Notes under the pieces: generated by a model
Database searches by the model: none
Seen by the model: only the letters and a program-made list of their open reading frames with translations
Told to the model about the DNA's origin: nothing
From: Aminobacter anthyllidis
GTDB lineage: Bacteria > Pseudomonadota > Alphaproteobacteria > Rhizobiales > Rhizobiaceae
NCBI RefSeq assembly: GCF_018555685.1
Contig: NZ_JAFLWW010000002.1
Coordinates: 846,135 to 910,134, forward strand
Length of the DNA stretch: 64,000 nt
Reading direction: 5' to 3'
In this document: positions 17,109 to 26,367 of the stretch, one piece after another
How the letters are laid out: every line of letters starts with the position of its first letter
Position numbering within the stretch: the stretch's first letter is position 1
Position numbers and translations under genes: made by a program

Positions 17109-18092
17109 TCACGAAACAGGAGCTGGCGCCTGCCGGGCACGCAGGCTTTCATGTCGCAGTTGATCCCGGAAATAGACCACCGTGCGTTGCAAGCCTTCGG
17201 TCAACGCAGTTCGCGGCCGCCAGCCCAAGGTGCCGGCCAAGGCGATGTCGGGCCGTCGCTGCCTCGGGTCGTCCTCGGGCAGGGGAAAAAACTCCAGTCG
17301 CGAACTGCTGCCCGTTTCCTTCACCACCGCGCTCGCCAGCTCGATCATCGAGAATTCCTCGGGATTGCCGAGGTTGACCGGCCCGGTGAATTCCTTGGGC
17401 GAGGCCATCAGCCTGATCAGGCCGTCGACAAGATCGTCGACGTAACAAAACGACCGCGTCTGCGTGCCATCGCCAAAGATCGAGATGCTGTCTCCGCGCA
17501 GCGCCTGCATGATGAAGTTGGAGACGACACGCCCGTCGTCGGGCTGCATCCTCGGCCCGTAAGTGTTGAAGATCCTGGCGACCTTGATCTCGAGATCGTG
17601 CTGGCGCCGGTAGTCGAAGAACAGCGTTTCGGCGCAGCGCTTGCCTTCGTCGTAACACGAGCGCGGGCCGATCGGATTGACATTGCCCCAGTAGGTCTCG
17701 TCCTGGGGGTGGATGGCAGGGTCGCCATAGACTTCCGACGTCGACGCCTGAAGTATCCTGGCACCAAGGCGCTTGGCGAGGCCAAGCATGTTGATGGCGC
17801 CGAGCACGCTCGTCTTGGTGGTCTGGACCGGATCGCGCTGGTAGTGGACCGGCGATGCCGGACAGGCGAGGTTGTAGATTTCGTCAACCTCGACATGCAA
17901 CGGCTGGCAGACGTCGTGATCGATCAGCTCGAAGCGAGGATGTTCGGCAAGGTGAGCGACGTTGGCGCGCGCGCCCGTATAGAAATTGTCGACGCACAAG
18001 ACGTGCGCTCCTGCCTCCAGAAGCCGCTCGCAGAGATGCGAGCCAAGAAAACCGGCGCCGCCTGTTACCAGTACCCGCTTATGTGGATGCAC
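17109..18092 (-). CDS. UDP-glucuronate decarboxylase (UDP-xylose synthase) family epimerase
   Basis: The 327-residue SDR enzyme has [15 protein letters not shown], the UXS-typical [20 protein letters not shown], the YDEGKR catalytic pair and [11 protein letters not shown]. Members convert UDP-glucuronate to UDP-xylose for surface glycans. A GTG at 18092 preceded by AGAGG is the best start; the frame remains open to a TTG at 18143, which would add 17 residues. It is divergent from the methyltransferase-glycosyltransferase gene, consistent with a polysaccharide locus. Confidence 0.88.
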   Translation of the reverse strand: MHPHKRVLVTGGAGFLGSHLCERLLEAGAHVLCVDNFYTGARANVAHLAEHPRFELIDHDVCQPLHVEVDEIYNLACPASPVHYQRDPVQTTKTSVLGAINMLGLAKRLGARILQASTSEVYGDPAIHPQDETYWGNVNPIGPRSCYDEGKRCAETLFFDYRRQHDLEIKVARIFNTYGPRMQPDDGRVVSNFIMQALRGDSISIFGDGTQTRSFCYVDDLVDGLIRLMASPKEFTGPVNLGNPEEFSMIELASAVVKETGSSSRLEFFPLPEDDPRQRRPDIALAGTLGWRPRTALTEGLQRTVVYFRDQLRHESLRARQAPAPVS

Positions 18093-18196
18093 GTCGGCCT
18101 CTGCTTTCGCTATAGACGTTGTCTGGTCGGCAGGTTCATGCAATGTCCCGCATGCTTCTACAAGCTCACCATTTCCAGGCCAATAGGCGCGTTTGA

Positions 18197-20125
18197 ATGA
18201 ACTATTTCGACGGCAAGGCTTTCAGCCGGGACTGGACATCCCATCACATTCCCGTCTGGGAACAGCTGCTGCGCGAGCGCGCGCACGAGCCTTTGCGGGT
18301 TCTGGAAGTCGGCTCGTTCGAAGGCCGCTCGGCCCTGTTTTTCCTGCAGTTCCTGCCGAACTGCCATCTCACCTGCATCGACACTTTCGAAGGCAGCGTC
18401 GAACACAGGACGGCCGGCTCGCGCCACCACACCAAAATGGCCGAAGTGGAGGCGCGTTTCGACGCCAACACGCTGCCCTTCGCCCATCGGCTCGAAAAGC
18501 TGAAGGCCTTCTCGATCGAGGCGCTGTCGGAACTGCAGCGCGCATCGCGCCGCTTCGACATCGTCTATGTCGACGGCGACCATCACGCCGCCTCGGCCTT
18601 CACCGACGCCCAGCAAAGCTGGGATCTGCTCGCAACAGGCGGGGTCATGATCCTCGACGACTACCTGTGGCAGCCCACCAAACCCGCCCCCGAGCGGCCC
18701 AAGGCCGGCATCGACGCCTTTCTCCAGGCCAGATCAGGAGAGTACGAGATCCTGCACCAAGACTATCAGGTCATCATCCGGAAGTCGTGGAGGCCATCCC
18801 AACACGCGGCGGCGTCCGATCTCACCATCGGCGGGCGCAGCATCGCCGAGTTTTCGGGCGGCTCGATCAAGCCGCCGCTGGTCAGCTTCGTCGTCATCAA
18901 CTGGAATTATGCCCGCTACGTCGGCGTCACGATCGACTCCATCAAAAGGCAGGACTATCCGCATTTCGAATGCCTGGTCATCAACAACGGCTCGACCGAC
19001 GACAGCGCCGAGGTGATCGCCAGGCATGTCGCTGGCGACAGCCGGTTCACGGTCGCAAACCTGCCGGAAAACCTGGGCCAGCTCGGCGCTGCCTTCTGGT
19101 CACTGGACAGGATCAAGGGCGGGTTCGTCACCTTCGTCGACGCCGACGACGTCCTGTTCGATAATTACGCCTCGATGCATGTCCAGGCTCATCTGGCGCT
19201 GCCGCAGAGCGTTGCCTTCACGTCCTCGAGCGTCGCGGAGACGGACGCGCGCGGAAACATCCTGGCCAGCGGCAGCGTCGCCGGCAGCCAGGGCCAGACG
19301 CGAAATCTGCACGCCCAAGACTCCGTCCTGCGCCTGCCGACCGTCTCGCATGAGGACTTCCAGCAGCTCTCCGCGCGAACCGCACTCGTCCCGAAGTCGG
19401 CAAGCGGCTGGCATTGGAACCCCGGCACGGCAAACATGTACCGAGCATCTCACCTGCGGCTTGTCCGGCGCGGTGGCGAAGCCAGGTACATGCGCTCGGC
19501 GGACGGCTACTTCAACTTCATGTGCCATGGATTTGGCGGCAGCGCGCTCATCGACATCGTCCTGTCTGGCTACAGGCTGCATGGCGAAAACGCCTTCTCG
19601 AACCATGAAAGCTCGCCCTCGCTGCGGTCCGGAACACCGGAATACTATCGGCTCGCCCAGGAAGCGACGCTGACCGACATCGATTTTCTCCTGGCCAACG
19701 CAGGCAGATATGTCTGGATTCTCGATGGCGGCTTCTGGTCGGTGCTGGACCTCATCACCCGCGAAACGCCCAAGCGGCTGCGCCGGTTCTATTGCGACCC
19801 AAGAGTGTTCGAGATCTTCCTGGCCAACGCGCCAAAACTCGCGGCCGAGTTTCGCTCGCGCGTCTTCTGCCGCGAAATCCTCGCCCGCTATTCCGGCAGC
19901 CAGGCCCGCAAGATCCTGCGTGCCGGCTTCGGCGGCAAGCTCAAACCGCGTGCCTATGGCGAGATGGCGCTGTCCTGGCTACGGCGAGCACGCTCGATGA
20001 TGCGGAAACGCAATAGCCAGCAGCCCGTCGGCCGCCATCTCCTCTTTCATACCAGCATCTGGGAAGGGGGAAATCGGGCATATCGGGCACATTCGTCCGG
20101 TCCAGCTGGTTGGGAAATGTTGTAG
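18197..20125 (+). CDS. Two-domain SAM methyltransferase - family 2 glycosyltransferase
   Basis: This 642-residue protein joins two enzymes. Residues 1-200 form a class I SAM methyltransferase of the Methyltransf_24 type ([37 protein letters not shown]). Residues 230-420 form a GT-A family 2 glycosyltransferase ([43 protein letters not shown]). The remainder is helical and not recognised. The fusion suggests coupled sugar transfer and methylation in surface glycan assembly. The last 62 codons overlap, tail to tail, the FkbM gene on the other strand; the end of the protein (after about residue 612) may be a junction product. Confidence 0.85.
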   Translation: MNYFDGKAFSRDWTSHHIPVWEQLLRERAHEPLRVLEVGSFEGRSALFFLQFLPNCHLTCIDTFEGSVEHRTAGSRHHTKMAEVEARFDANTLPFAHRLEKLKAFSIEALSELQRASRRFDIVYVDGDHHAASAFTDAQQSWDLLATGGVMILDDYLWQPTKPAPERPKAGIDAFLQARSGEYEILHQDYQVIIRKSWRPSQHAAASDLTIGGRSIAEFSGGSIKPPLVSFVVINWNYARYVGVTIDSIKRQDYPHFECLVINNGSTDDSAEVIARHVAGDSRFTVANLPENLGQLGAAFWSLDRIKGGFVTFVDADDVLFDNYASMHVQAHLALPQSVAFTSSSVAETDARGNILASGSVAGSQGQTRNLHAQDSVLRLPTVSHEDFQQLSARTALVPKSASGWHWNPGTANMYRASHLRLVRRGGEARYMRSADGYFNFMCHGFGGSALIDIVLSGYRLHGENAFSNHESSPSLRSGTPEYYRLAQEATLTDIDFLLANAGRYVWILDGGFWSVLDLITRETPKRLRRFYCDPRVFEIFLANAPKLAAEFRSRVFCREILARYSGSQARKILRAGFGGKLKPRAYGEMALSWLRRARSMMRKRNSQQPVGRHLLFHTSIWEGGNRAYRAHSSGPAGWEML

Positions 20126-20837
20126 CTGGACGCCTCACGCCAATCCTGTCCTTTCGCAGAAAGGTAAACTCCATTGCGGGAGGGACATCGATTCCGCCAC
20201 ATGTCAGTACTTTCGATCCATTGTTCGGATGAATATGGACGACATCAAAATTCTTAAGTATTTTTTGAAACACGCCATTGATTGCCTTGAACCCCATCGT
20301 ATTAAACAACGCATCAAGCCGATGAAATTCGACAACAATTATTCTGAACCTCGCAAGCAATGATTCATCGGCTACAATAAGGCTCTCATATTCCGCACCT
20401 TCGATGTCCATCTGCAAGACCAGATCACCATCGTCGGAACCAACGCTGGACTCTACCCACTCCTTCAGCGTCATGAAGACGTCGTTGCTTTCTGGGCCAA
20501 TAAACTTCTTGGTGAAGGCAATCGCTTCGCTCTCGATTGGCGCATCGACAACCGAATAGTCAGCCAAGAAGCATTTGATGCCCTTGGTAATCAAATGTTC
20601 CTCGAAGGAGGCAGTCGTTGAAACACCGGGTGAAAAACAATACTTCACGCCCTCAAGGTCATCCGGAATCAAATAACCTCCATCACCGTTGCCGCCAATG
20701 CGAATGAGTGGCCGATCCGTCGAGACAGGATGAACCAGCTTAAGAAAATCGGCAACGGCGGCCAGTTGACTGCTCCGCACTTTCTCCAATCGATACCGCA
20801 ACGATCGCAACAACAGCGATTTCAGTTTCCAACCCAC
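19941..20837 (-). CDS. FkbM family methyltransferase
   Basis: The protein (298 residues from GTG at 20837, preceded by GGGGGAG; an ATG at 20858 is also in frame) has the FkbM features GGNGDGGYLIPDDL, LVLQMDIEGAEYESL and VVEFHRLD. It is probably a SAM-dependent O-methyltransferase acting on glycans. The part in 20126-20837 is clearly richer in A+T than its neighbours, which suggests transfer. The family C-terminus ([19 protein letters not shown]) already lies inside the overlap with the glycosyltransferase gene; the 30 or so residues after it read only the reverse of that gene. Confidence 0.8.
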   Translation of the reverse strand: MGWKLKSLLLRSLRYRLEKVRSSQLAAVADFLKLVHPVSTDRPLIRIGGNGDGGYLIPDDLEGVKYCFSPGVSTTASFEEHLITKGIKCFLADYSVVDAPIESEAIAFTKKFIGPESNDVFMTLKEWVESSVGSDDGDLVLQMDIEGAEYESLIVADESLLARFRIIVVEFHRLDALFNTMGFKAINGVFQKILKNFDVVHIHPNNGSKVLTCGGIDVPPAMEFTFLRKDRIGVRRPATTFPNQLDRTNVPDMPDFPLPRCWYERGDGGRRAAGYCVSASSSVLAVARTAPSRHRHAV

Positions 20838-20972
20838 GTCTTCTCCCCCGGTCCGCATGCAATGTTCATGTCAGTTTCAGTGCGCCCATCCCGGAGGTGC
20901 AGCGGATAGCAGAGCAAGACACCATGTTTCCCGATTGCCGTTCAGCAACGCTGATGCTAACCAAGTGCCCGC

Positions 20973-21046
20973 GCGGGTATGATGTAATGGTAGCCTGTCA
21001 GCTTCCCAAGCTGAACGCGCGGGTTCGATTCCCGCTACCCGCTCCA
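20973..21046 (+). tRNA. tRNA-Gly (anticodon CCC)
   Basis: A full cloverleaf is visible. The acceptor stem is GCGGGTA/TACCCGC with discriminator T and an encoded CCA at 21044-21046. The anticodon arm is TCAGC-TTCCCAA-GCTGA with anticodon CCC, and the T arm contains GGGTTCGATTCCCGC. It reads GGG glycine codons. It lies next to the A+T-rich FkbM gene, and tRNA genes often mark integration boundaries, but no flanking direct repeat or integrase was seen. Confidence 0.95.
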
Positions 21047-21153
21047 ATCCCCCCTCAAACGACCTTGCACAACTGAGATCACCTGAGGCGACGCTTCTTT
21101 GTTCGGGGGCCACGACGTCAGCCCGGCAGCGAACGACTGCCCCTGAAACGAAA

Positions 21154-21178
21154 GGCCGGCCGCAAGACGCGCCCGGCC
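21154..21178 (-). terminator. Possible terminator after the amino-acid binding protein gene
   Basis: A GGCCGG/CCGGCC stem (21154-21159 and 21173-21178) with a 13-base loop is followed on the minus strand by TTTCGTTT. It lies 20 bases past the stop of the binding-protein gene. The short T-tract makes it a weak call. Confidence 0.45.
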
Positions 21179-21197
21179 CGGTTGTCAGTCTTAATCC

Positions 21198-21980
21198 TCA
21201 ATCAGCGCCGTAGATATCGAAGTCGAAATACTTGGCGTTGATCTTGGCGTAGGTGCCGTCCTTGACGATGGCGTCGATGGCCGCGTTGAGCTTGTCGCGC
21301 AAGGCTGCGTTTTCCAGGTTCACGGCGATGCCGGTCTCGGACTCGGTGCCTTTGAGATCGCCGATCATCTTGCAGCAATCCTGCCCGGTGGTCTTCATCC
21401 AGTCGACGAGCACGAACTTGTCGGCGACGACCGCATCGAGCCGGCCGTTGGTGAGGTCAGCCACGGCCTCGTCCTGCGTCGGGTAGAGCTTCACCTCGGC
21501 GCCGGCCTTGGCGTAGTGGTCCTCGGCATAGATGCTCTGCGTGGTCGATGCCTGGGCGCCCACCGTCTTGCCCTTCAGCGCGTCGGGCTCCGGCGAGGTC
21601 AACTCGGAGGTCTTTGCCGCGATCAGCGCCAGCGGCGTGGTGTAGTATTTGTCGGTGAACAGCACCTGCTTCTTGCGCTCCTCGGTGATGGTCATCGAGG
21701 CAACGACGGCGTCGAATTTCTTGCCCTGCAGGGCCGGAATGATGCCGTCCCAATCCTGGGCGGCGATCTCGCACTCGACCTTCATCTGCGTGCACAGCGC
21801 GTTGGCGATATCGACGTCGAAGCCGATGAGCTTGCCGTCGGCGGTCAGGCTGTTGAAGGGCGGGTAGGCGCCTTCGGTGGCGATCTTGAGCTTTGCCGCG
21901 TCCTGCGCCCAGGCGCCGCCGGCAGCCGACAACAGCGCTGCGAGCGACGCAGCGCAAGCGAACTTCCACGAAATCTGCAT
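21198..21980 (-). CDS. Amino acid ABC transporter substrate-binding protein
   Basis: The 260-residue periplasmic protein has a signal peptide (MQISWKFACAASLAALLSAA, cut after AWA) and the family 3 binding-protein fold: IATEGAYPPFNSLTADGKLI, GFDVDIANALC, DWDGIIPALQGKKFDAVVAS, and a second lobe with RLDAVVADKF. It resembles lysine/arginine/ornithine or histidine binding proteins. The ATG at 21980 follows GGAGAGG; longer frames upstream lack a signal. No permease or ATPase gene is adjacent, so it is an orphan or uses a shared transporter. Confidence 0.88.
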   Translation of the reverse strand: MQISWKFACAASLAALLSAAGGAWAQDAAKLKIATEGAYPPFNSLTADGKLIGFDVDIANALCTQMKVECEIAAQDWDGIIPALQGKKFDAVVASMTITEERKKQVLFTDKYYTTPLALIAAKTSELTSPEPDALKGKTVGAQASTTQSIYAEDHYAKAGAEVKLYPTQDEAVADLTNGRLDAVVADKFVLVDWMKTTGQDCCKMIGDLKGTESETGIAVNLENAALRDKLNAAIDAIVKDGTYAKINAKYFDFDIYGAD

Positions 21981-22087
21981 GATCCTCTCCATTTGCCAGG
22001 CGCCCTTATCCGAGCGTCCTGGCTCCAGCCAAGCACAGCGGCTTGAAATGGACAAGCAGACTAAGGTTGGCGCACCGTGACGTAGGG

Positions 22088-23176
22088 TCAGTCCATGCGG
22101 AAATGCTTGGAGAGCTTTAGCCCCTGGGCCTGGTAGTTGGAGCCGAGATCGGTGCCGTAGAGCGCCTTCGGGCGCGCCAGCATGCGCTCGTAGACAAGGC
22201 GGCCGACGACCTGGCCGTGCTCCAGGATGAAGGGCACTTCGTGGCTGCGCACTTCGAGTACGGCGCGGCTGCCGGTGCCACCAGCACTGGAGTGGCCGAA
22301 GCCGGGATCGAAGAAGCCGGCATAGTGGACACGGAATTCGCCGACCAGCGGGTCGAACGGCGTCATCTCGGCGGCGTAGAGCGGCGGCACGTGCACAGCC
22401 TCGCGCGACACAAGGATGTAGAATTCGTCCGGGTCGAGCACCAGTTCCTCGGCGCCGTGATTGTAGATCGGCTCCCAGAAATCGACGACCTTCTGGGCCG
22501 CGCGCTTGTCGACGTCGACGAGGCCCGTGTGGTGCTTGCCGCGATAGCCGACGATGCTGCCCACTTCGCCAGCCAGGTCGATGGACAACGCGATGCCGCC
22601 GCCCGAGATATTGGGCGGATCAATGGCGACCAGACGGTCGGACACATGCAGCGCGTTGAGCTCCGTCTCCGACAGCAGCGCATTGCCCTTGCGGAAGCGG
22701 ATCTGCGACAGGCGCGACCCCTTGCGCGCGACGATCGGAAAGGTGCGCGGGCTGACTTCGAGATAGAGCGGGCCGTTGTAGCCGGCCGGGATCTTGTCGA
22801 ACTCCTGGCCGCGGTCGGTCATCACGCGGGTGAAGATATCGAGGCGGCCGGTCGAGCTCTTCGGGTTGGCCGAGGCCGAAATCTCGGCCGGCAGCGCAAG
22901 GCTCTCCAACAGCGGCACGATGTAGACACAGCCCGTTTCCAGCACCGCGCCGTTTGTCAGGTCGATCTCGTGCAGCTTGAGCCGGTCGAGCTTTTCCGAC
23001 ACCAGCGAATTGGGTCCCGGCAGGAAGCTGGCGCGGGTGCGGAATGCGGTCGCGCCCAGCCTGAGATCCAGGCTCGCCGGCTGGATCTGGTCGACATCGA
23101 GCGGCGGCGCCTTGAGCGCGCCAGATGCGAACAGGGCCGCGATATCCTGATCCGGAAGAATGCCCGACTGCCGCAA
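22088..23176 (-). CDS. dcd: 2'-deoxycytidine 5'-triphosphate deaminase, two-domain alphaproteobacterial type
   Basis: This protein of about 362 residues deaminates dCTP to dUTP for thymidylate synthesis. It is about twice the usual length: an N-terminal dCTP-deaminase/dUTPase-like domain (QPASLDLRLG, SANPKSSTGRLDIFTRVMTD) is followed by a second similar domain (VHYAGFFDPGFGH). This long form is usual in alphaproteobacteria. The start is probably TTG at 23176, with GAGGAG 8 bases upstream; a GTG at 23185 is possible. The frame is open further upstream without a start signal. It is divergent from metZ. Confidence 0.88.
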   Translation of the reverse strand: MRQSGILPDQDIAALFASGALKAPPLDVDQIQPASLDLRLGATAFRTRASFLPGPNSLVSEKLDRLKLHEIDLTNGAVLETGCVYIVPLLESLALPAEISASANPKSSTGRLDIFTRVMTDRGQEFDKIPAGYNGPLYLEVSPRTFPIVARKGSRLSQIRFRKGNALLSETELNALHVSDRLVAIDPPNISGGGIALSIDLAGEVGSIVGYRGKHHTGLVDVDKRAAQKVVDFWEPIYNHGAEELVLDPDEFYILVSREAVHVPPLYAAEMTPFDPLVGEFRVHYAGFFDPGFGHSSAGGTGSRAVLEVRSHEVPFILEHGQVVGRLVYERMLARPKALYGTDLGSNYQAQGLKLSKHFRMD

Positions 23177-23324
23177 TTGCCTCACTCCTCTACAGCGCCA
23201 AGAGCCCGAATGGCGAGCCGAGGCGGCTGGATCCCGACCGTTTTCGGGGTCTTGTGCGTGGCCCAAAACGTTTAGTCGTCCGCGCAATTGACGCAAGCAG
23301 GCTGCGGGTCTAAAGGACATTTAT

Positions 23325-23380
23325 CCCGTGGTGATTTGGCCGGTCGGCTTGCAGCCACGTTAAACAAGTCGCTAAAGGGC
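23325..23380 (+). promoter_or_regulatory. SAM-II riboswitch aptamer before metZ
   Basis: The leader of metZ carries the conserved pieces of the SAM-II (metA) aptamer of alphaproteobacteria in order: stem CGTGG/CCACG (23327-23331 and 23355-23359), GTGATTTGGCCGGTCGGCTT in the loop, and the 3' part TTAAACAAGTCGCTAAAGG (23360-23378) that forms the pseudoknot and SAM pocket. SAM binding is expected to reduce metZ expression. The aptamer is followed at once by a terminator hairpin. Confidence 0.88.
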
Positions 23381-23390
23381 CGCGTTGTGG

Positions 23391-23422
23391 ACCGGTTGCG
23401 ACTTTTCGCGGCCGGTTTTTTT
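23391..23422 (+). terminator. Riboswitch-linked intrinsic terminator of metZ
   Basis: An 11-bp stem (23391-23401 and 23406-23416, two G-T pairs) with loop CTTT is followed by seven T. GGCCGCG at 23378-23384, at the 3' edge of the aptamer, is exactly complementary to CGCGGCC at 23407-23413 in the terminator's right arm, so a competing antiterminator can form. The T-tract ends 16 bases before the metZ start. Confidence 0.85.
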
Positions 23423-23438
23423 GTATTTGGATTTGGCT

Positions 23439-24632
23439 ATGAGCTCTGAAAAGCAGCGTAACTGGAAACCCCAGACCACCCTCGTCCATGGCGGCACCCT
23501 CCGCTCCGGCTTCGGCGAAACCTCGGAATCGATTTTCCTCACCCAGGGCTATGTCTATGACAGCGCCGAAAGTGCCGAGGCCCGCTTCAAGGGCGAGAGC
23601 CCGGGTTTCATCTATTCGCGCTACGCCAATCCTACCGTCGACATGTTCGAAAAGCGCATGTGCGCGCTCGAAGGCGCTGAAGACGCGCGTGCCACTGCTT
23701 CCGGCATGGCTGCGGTCACGGCCGCGATCCTGTGCGGTCTCAAGGCCGGCGACCATATCGTTGCCGCCCGCGCTTTGTTCGGCTCCTGCCGCTGGGTCGT
23801 CGAGACGCTGGCGCCGAAATACGGCATCGAGGCGACGCTGGTCGACGGCACGCTGATCGAGAACTGGGAAAAGGCGGTCCAGCCCAACACCAAGCTGTTT
23901 TTCCTGGAAAGCCCGACCAACCCGACGCTCGAAGTCGTCGACATCGCTGCCGTCGCGGCGCTTGCCAATTCGATCGGCGCGCGTCTGGTCGTCGACAACG
24001 TCTTTGCCACGCCGATGCAGCAGAAGCCGCTCGAACTCGGCGCCCATATCGTCGTCTACTCGGCCACCAAGCACATTGACGGCCAGGGCCGCTGCCTTGG
24101 CGGCGTGATCCTGTCGGACAAGAAGTGGATCGACGAGAACCTGCACGACTATTTCCGCCACACCGGCCCGAGCCTGTCGCCGTTCAACGCCTGGACGCTG
24201 CTCAAGGGCCTCGAAACCCTGCCGTTGCGCGTGCGCCAGCAGACCGAGACCGCCGGCAAGATCGCCGACTTCCTGGCCGAAAGTCCCGAGGTGTCGCGCC
24301 TGATCTATCCGGGCCGGGCCGACCATCCTCAGGCCGACATCGTCAAGAAGCAGATGTCGGGCGGCTCGACGCTGATCTGCTTCGACGTCAAGGGCGGCAA
24401 GAAGGCGGCTTTCGCCTTCGAAAATGCGCTCAACATCATCCTGATCTCGAACAATCTCGGCGACTCGAAGAGCCTGATCACCCATCCGGCGACGACGACG
24501 CACAAGAACCTCAGCGACGAGGCCCGTGCCGAACTCGGCATCGACGACGGCACGCTGCGCCTGTCGGTCGGCCTCGAAGACGCCGACGACCTGCTCAACG
24601 ACATCGGCGATGCGCTGAAGGCGGCTCGCTAA
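23439..24632 (+). CDS. metZ: O-succinylhomoserine sulfhydrylase
   Basis: The 397-residue Cys/Met metabolism PLP enzyme makes homocysteine from an activated homoserine and sulfide. It has the family N-terminus TTLVHGGTLRSGFGETSES, YSRYANPTVDMFE, SGMAAVTAAIL, DNVFATPMQQ and the PLP lysine in VYSATKHIDGQGR. The GFGETSE start is typical of MetZ. No clear ribosome binding site lies in the 16 bases between the terminator and the ATG. Expression is likely set by the SAM-II switch. Confidence 0.93.
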   Translation: MSSEKQRNWKPQTTLVHGGTLRSGFGETSESIFLTQGYVYDSAESAEARFKGESPGFIYSRYANPTVDMFEKRMCALEGAEDARATASGMAAVTAAILCGLKAGDHIVAARALFGSCRWVVETLAPKYGIEATLVDGTLIENWEKAVQPNTKLFFLESPTNPTLEVVDIAAVAALANSIGARLVVDNVFATPMQQKPLELGAHIVVYSATKHIDGQGRCLGGVILSDKKWIDENLHDYFRHTGPSLSPFNAWTLLKGLETLPLRVRQQTETAGKIADFLAESPEVSRLIYPGRADHPQADIVKKQMSGGSTLICFDVKGGKKAAFAFENALNIILISNNLGDSKSLITHPATTTHKNLSDEARAELGIDDGTLRLSVGLEDADDLLNDIGDALKAAR

Positions 24633-24643
24633 ACGCACCGAAA

Positions 24644-24678
24644 GAGGACGGCGCTCCACAAGCCGGAGCGCCGCCCTC
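24644..24678. repeat. Strong hairpin after metZ
   Basis: Fourteen-base arms (24644-24657 and 24665-24678) with one mismatch surround a 7-base loop, 11 bases past the metZ stop. There is no T-tract on the plus strand, so it may protect the 3' end or act as a factor-assisted terminator. Confidence 0.6.
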
Positions 24679-24803
24679 CGATGCGTCGGCAAGGTGAAAT
24701 CCACCGCACAGTCATCACAATCGGCGTGATTTTGTCTAAGAGCAGTTGACCCGCCGCCTCGTGCGGCGGACTCTGTCAATGTGCAGGCCAAGGAGCGCAG
24801 CAT

Positions 24804-25196
24804 ATGTATCGCGCAATCACCCGCAACATCGCGGTCGAGGTCGAGCCCTTCTACCTGGTGGACCAGTCGGAGCCGTCGGAAAACCGCTATGTCTGGGGCT
24901 ACCGCGTCACCATCGAAAACAACTCGGATGAATTCGTCCAGCTGTTGTCGCGCTACTGGCACATCACCGATGCCTCGGGCCGGGTCGAGGAAGTCCGCGG
25001 CCCGGGCGTGGTCGGCGACCAGCCCGAACTCAATCCCGGTGACAGCTATCAATATGCGTCCGGTTGCCCGCTCTCGACGCCGTCAGGCATCATGGTCGGG
25101 CGCTATACCATGCGCAACGAGGCGGGCGAGATGTTCGACATCGCCATTCCCGCCTTCTCGCTCGACCTGCCCGACGCCTGGCACAGGCTGAACTAG
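24804..25196 (+). CDS. apaG: ApaG family protein
   Basis: The 130-residue protein is one ApaG domain (fibronectin-like beta fold). It shows the conserved segments [36 protein letters not shown] and [20 protein letters not shown]. It is linked to Co2+/Mg2+ tolerance in enteric bacteria; its biochemical role is unsettled. An AAGGAG precedes the ATG. It is monocistronic between metZ and the convergent hslO. Confidence 0.93.
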   Translation: MYRAITRNIAVEVEPFYLVDQSEPSENRYVWGYRVTIENNSDEFVQLLSRYWHITDASGRVEEVRGPGVVGDQPELNPGDSYQYASGCPLSTPSGIMVGRYTMRNEAGEMFDIAIPAFSLDLPDAWHRLN

Positions 25197-25253
25197 AGCA
25201 GGGTCACGAAAAGTCGGCACCGGCTTTCGGCCAGCTTCAACCGCAGGGTCGAG

Positions 25254-26246
25254 CTACTGGACCGGCGCGAACTCGGCGGGATCAAACTCGTAGGACTTCG
25301 AGCAGAACTCGCAAGCGACCCGGATGACGCCGTCCTCGACGCTGTTGGTGATCTCTTCAGCCGTGAAACCTTGCAGGATGCCCTTGATCTTCTGGCTCGA
25401 GCACGAGCATTCATCGACGACGCGCACGCCTTCATAGACGACCGCGCCATGCTCGTGGAACAGGCGGTAGAGCAGCCTCTCGGTGCCGACGGTCGGGTCG
25501 ATCAGTTCGGTCGGCTCGATGGTTCCAACCAGCGCCAGAAGCTCCTGCCAGGAATTGTCGTCCGGGTGGACCGCCACGTCGCGCTCGTCGCCGTCGCCGC
25601 CATGGATGTCGGCCACGCGCCGGCGTTCGGGCGAGTCAGGCAGGAACTGCGCCAGAAGGCCACCGGCGCGCCAATGCTCGCGCGGGCCGCCTTCGGCCGG
25701 CAGGACCAGCTTTGCCACCGAAAGGCGCACATCGGTCGGGATCTGCTCCGACTGACGGAAATAGGCGCGCGCCGCCTCTTCCAGCGTGATGCCGTTCAGC
25801 TCGACGATGCCCTGGTAGCGCTGGGTGTGCTCGCCCTGGTCGATGGTCAGCGCAAGAACACCGCTGCCCAGCAGATCTTCGGGTGAAGTCATGCCTGCCG
25901 CGATCGCCGCATCGACCCGGTCGGCATCGTATCGTGCGTAGGCACGCAGCGAATGCGGCGTGGTGAAGTCGGCGACCAGCATGTCCACGGGCCCGTCGGT
26001 GCGGGTCTGGAAAATGAACTTGCCTTCGAATTTCAACGATGTTCCGAGCAGCACGGTGACCACGCAGGCCTCGGCCAGAAGCCTGGCCACCGGTTCCGGA
26101 TAGTCGTGCCGTTCAAGAATCTGGTCGAGCAGCGGGCCGAGCTGGACTGTGCGCCCGCGCACGTCGAGCGGCTCCACCGCGAATGGAACAACATGGTCGT
26201 CGCCGGCGAACCCAAATTCGCCGAGCTTGCGTTCGGTCTCAGCCAC
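25254..26246 (-). CDS. hslO: Redox-regulated chaperone Hsp33
   Basis: The 330-residue chaperone holds unfolding proteins under oxidative stress. The C-terminal zinc switch is intact: CxC in DECSCSS and CxxC in ACEFCSKSYEF. It starts with GTG (26246) preceded by AGGATGAG. It follows argF by about 120 bases on the same strand and may be read from the arg promoter, an order common in rhizobia. Confidence 0.93.
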   Translation of the reverse strand: MAETERKLGEFGFAGDDHVVPFAVEPLDVRGRTVQLGPLLDQILERHDYPEPVARLLAEACVVTVLLGTSLKFEGKFIFQTRTDGPVDMLVADFTTPHSLRAYARYDADRVDAAIAAGMTSPEDLLGSGVLALTIDQGEHTQRYQGIVELNGITLEEAARAYFRQSEQIPTDVRLSVAKLVLPAEGGPREHWRAGGLLAQFLPDSPERRRVADIHGGDGDERDVAVHPDDNSWQELLALVGTIEPTELIDPTVGTERLLYRLFHEHGAVVYEGVRVVDECSCSSQKIKGILQGFTAEEITNSVEDGVIRVACEFCSKSYEFDPAEFAPVQ

Positions 26247-26367
26247 TGGAACTCATCCTGTATGATTGGTTCCGCGACCCTCGGGCCTGCCGATGGTCGC
26301 AGAACGAGGCGCTAACGCCAATAGATTGACTTGATCCCGCACCAGATAGGGGCGGCAGATCAGGCAT

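Noticed and set aside
20877..21113. A 78-residue minus-strand frame containing VAGIEPARSAWEADRLPLHH
   Set aside because: It is the antisense of the tRNA-Gly gene. Frames of this kind are a known source of false proteins.
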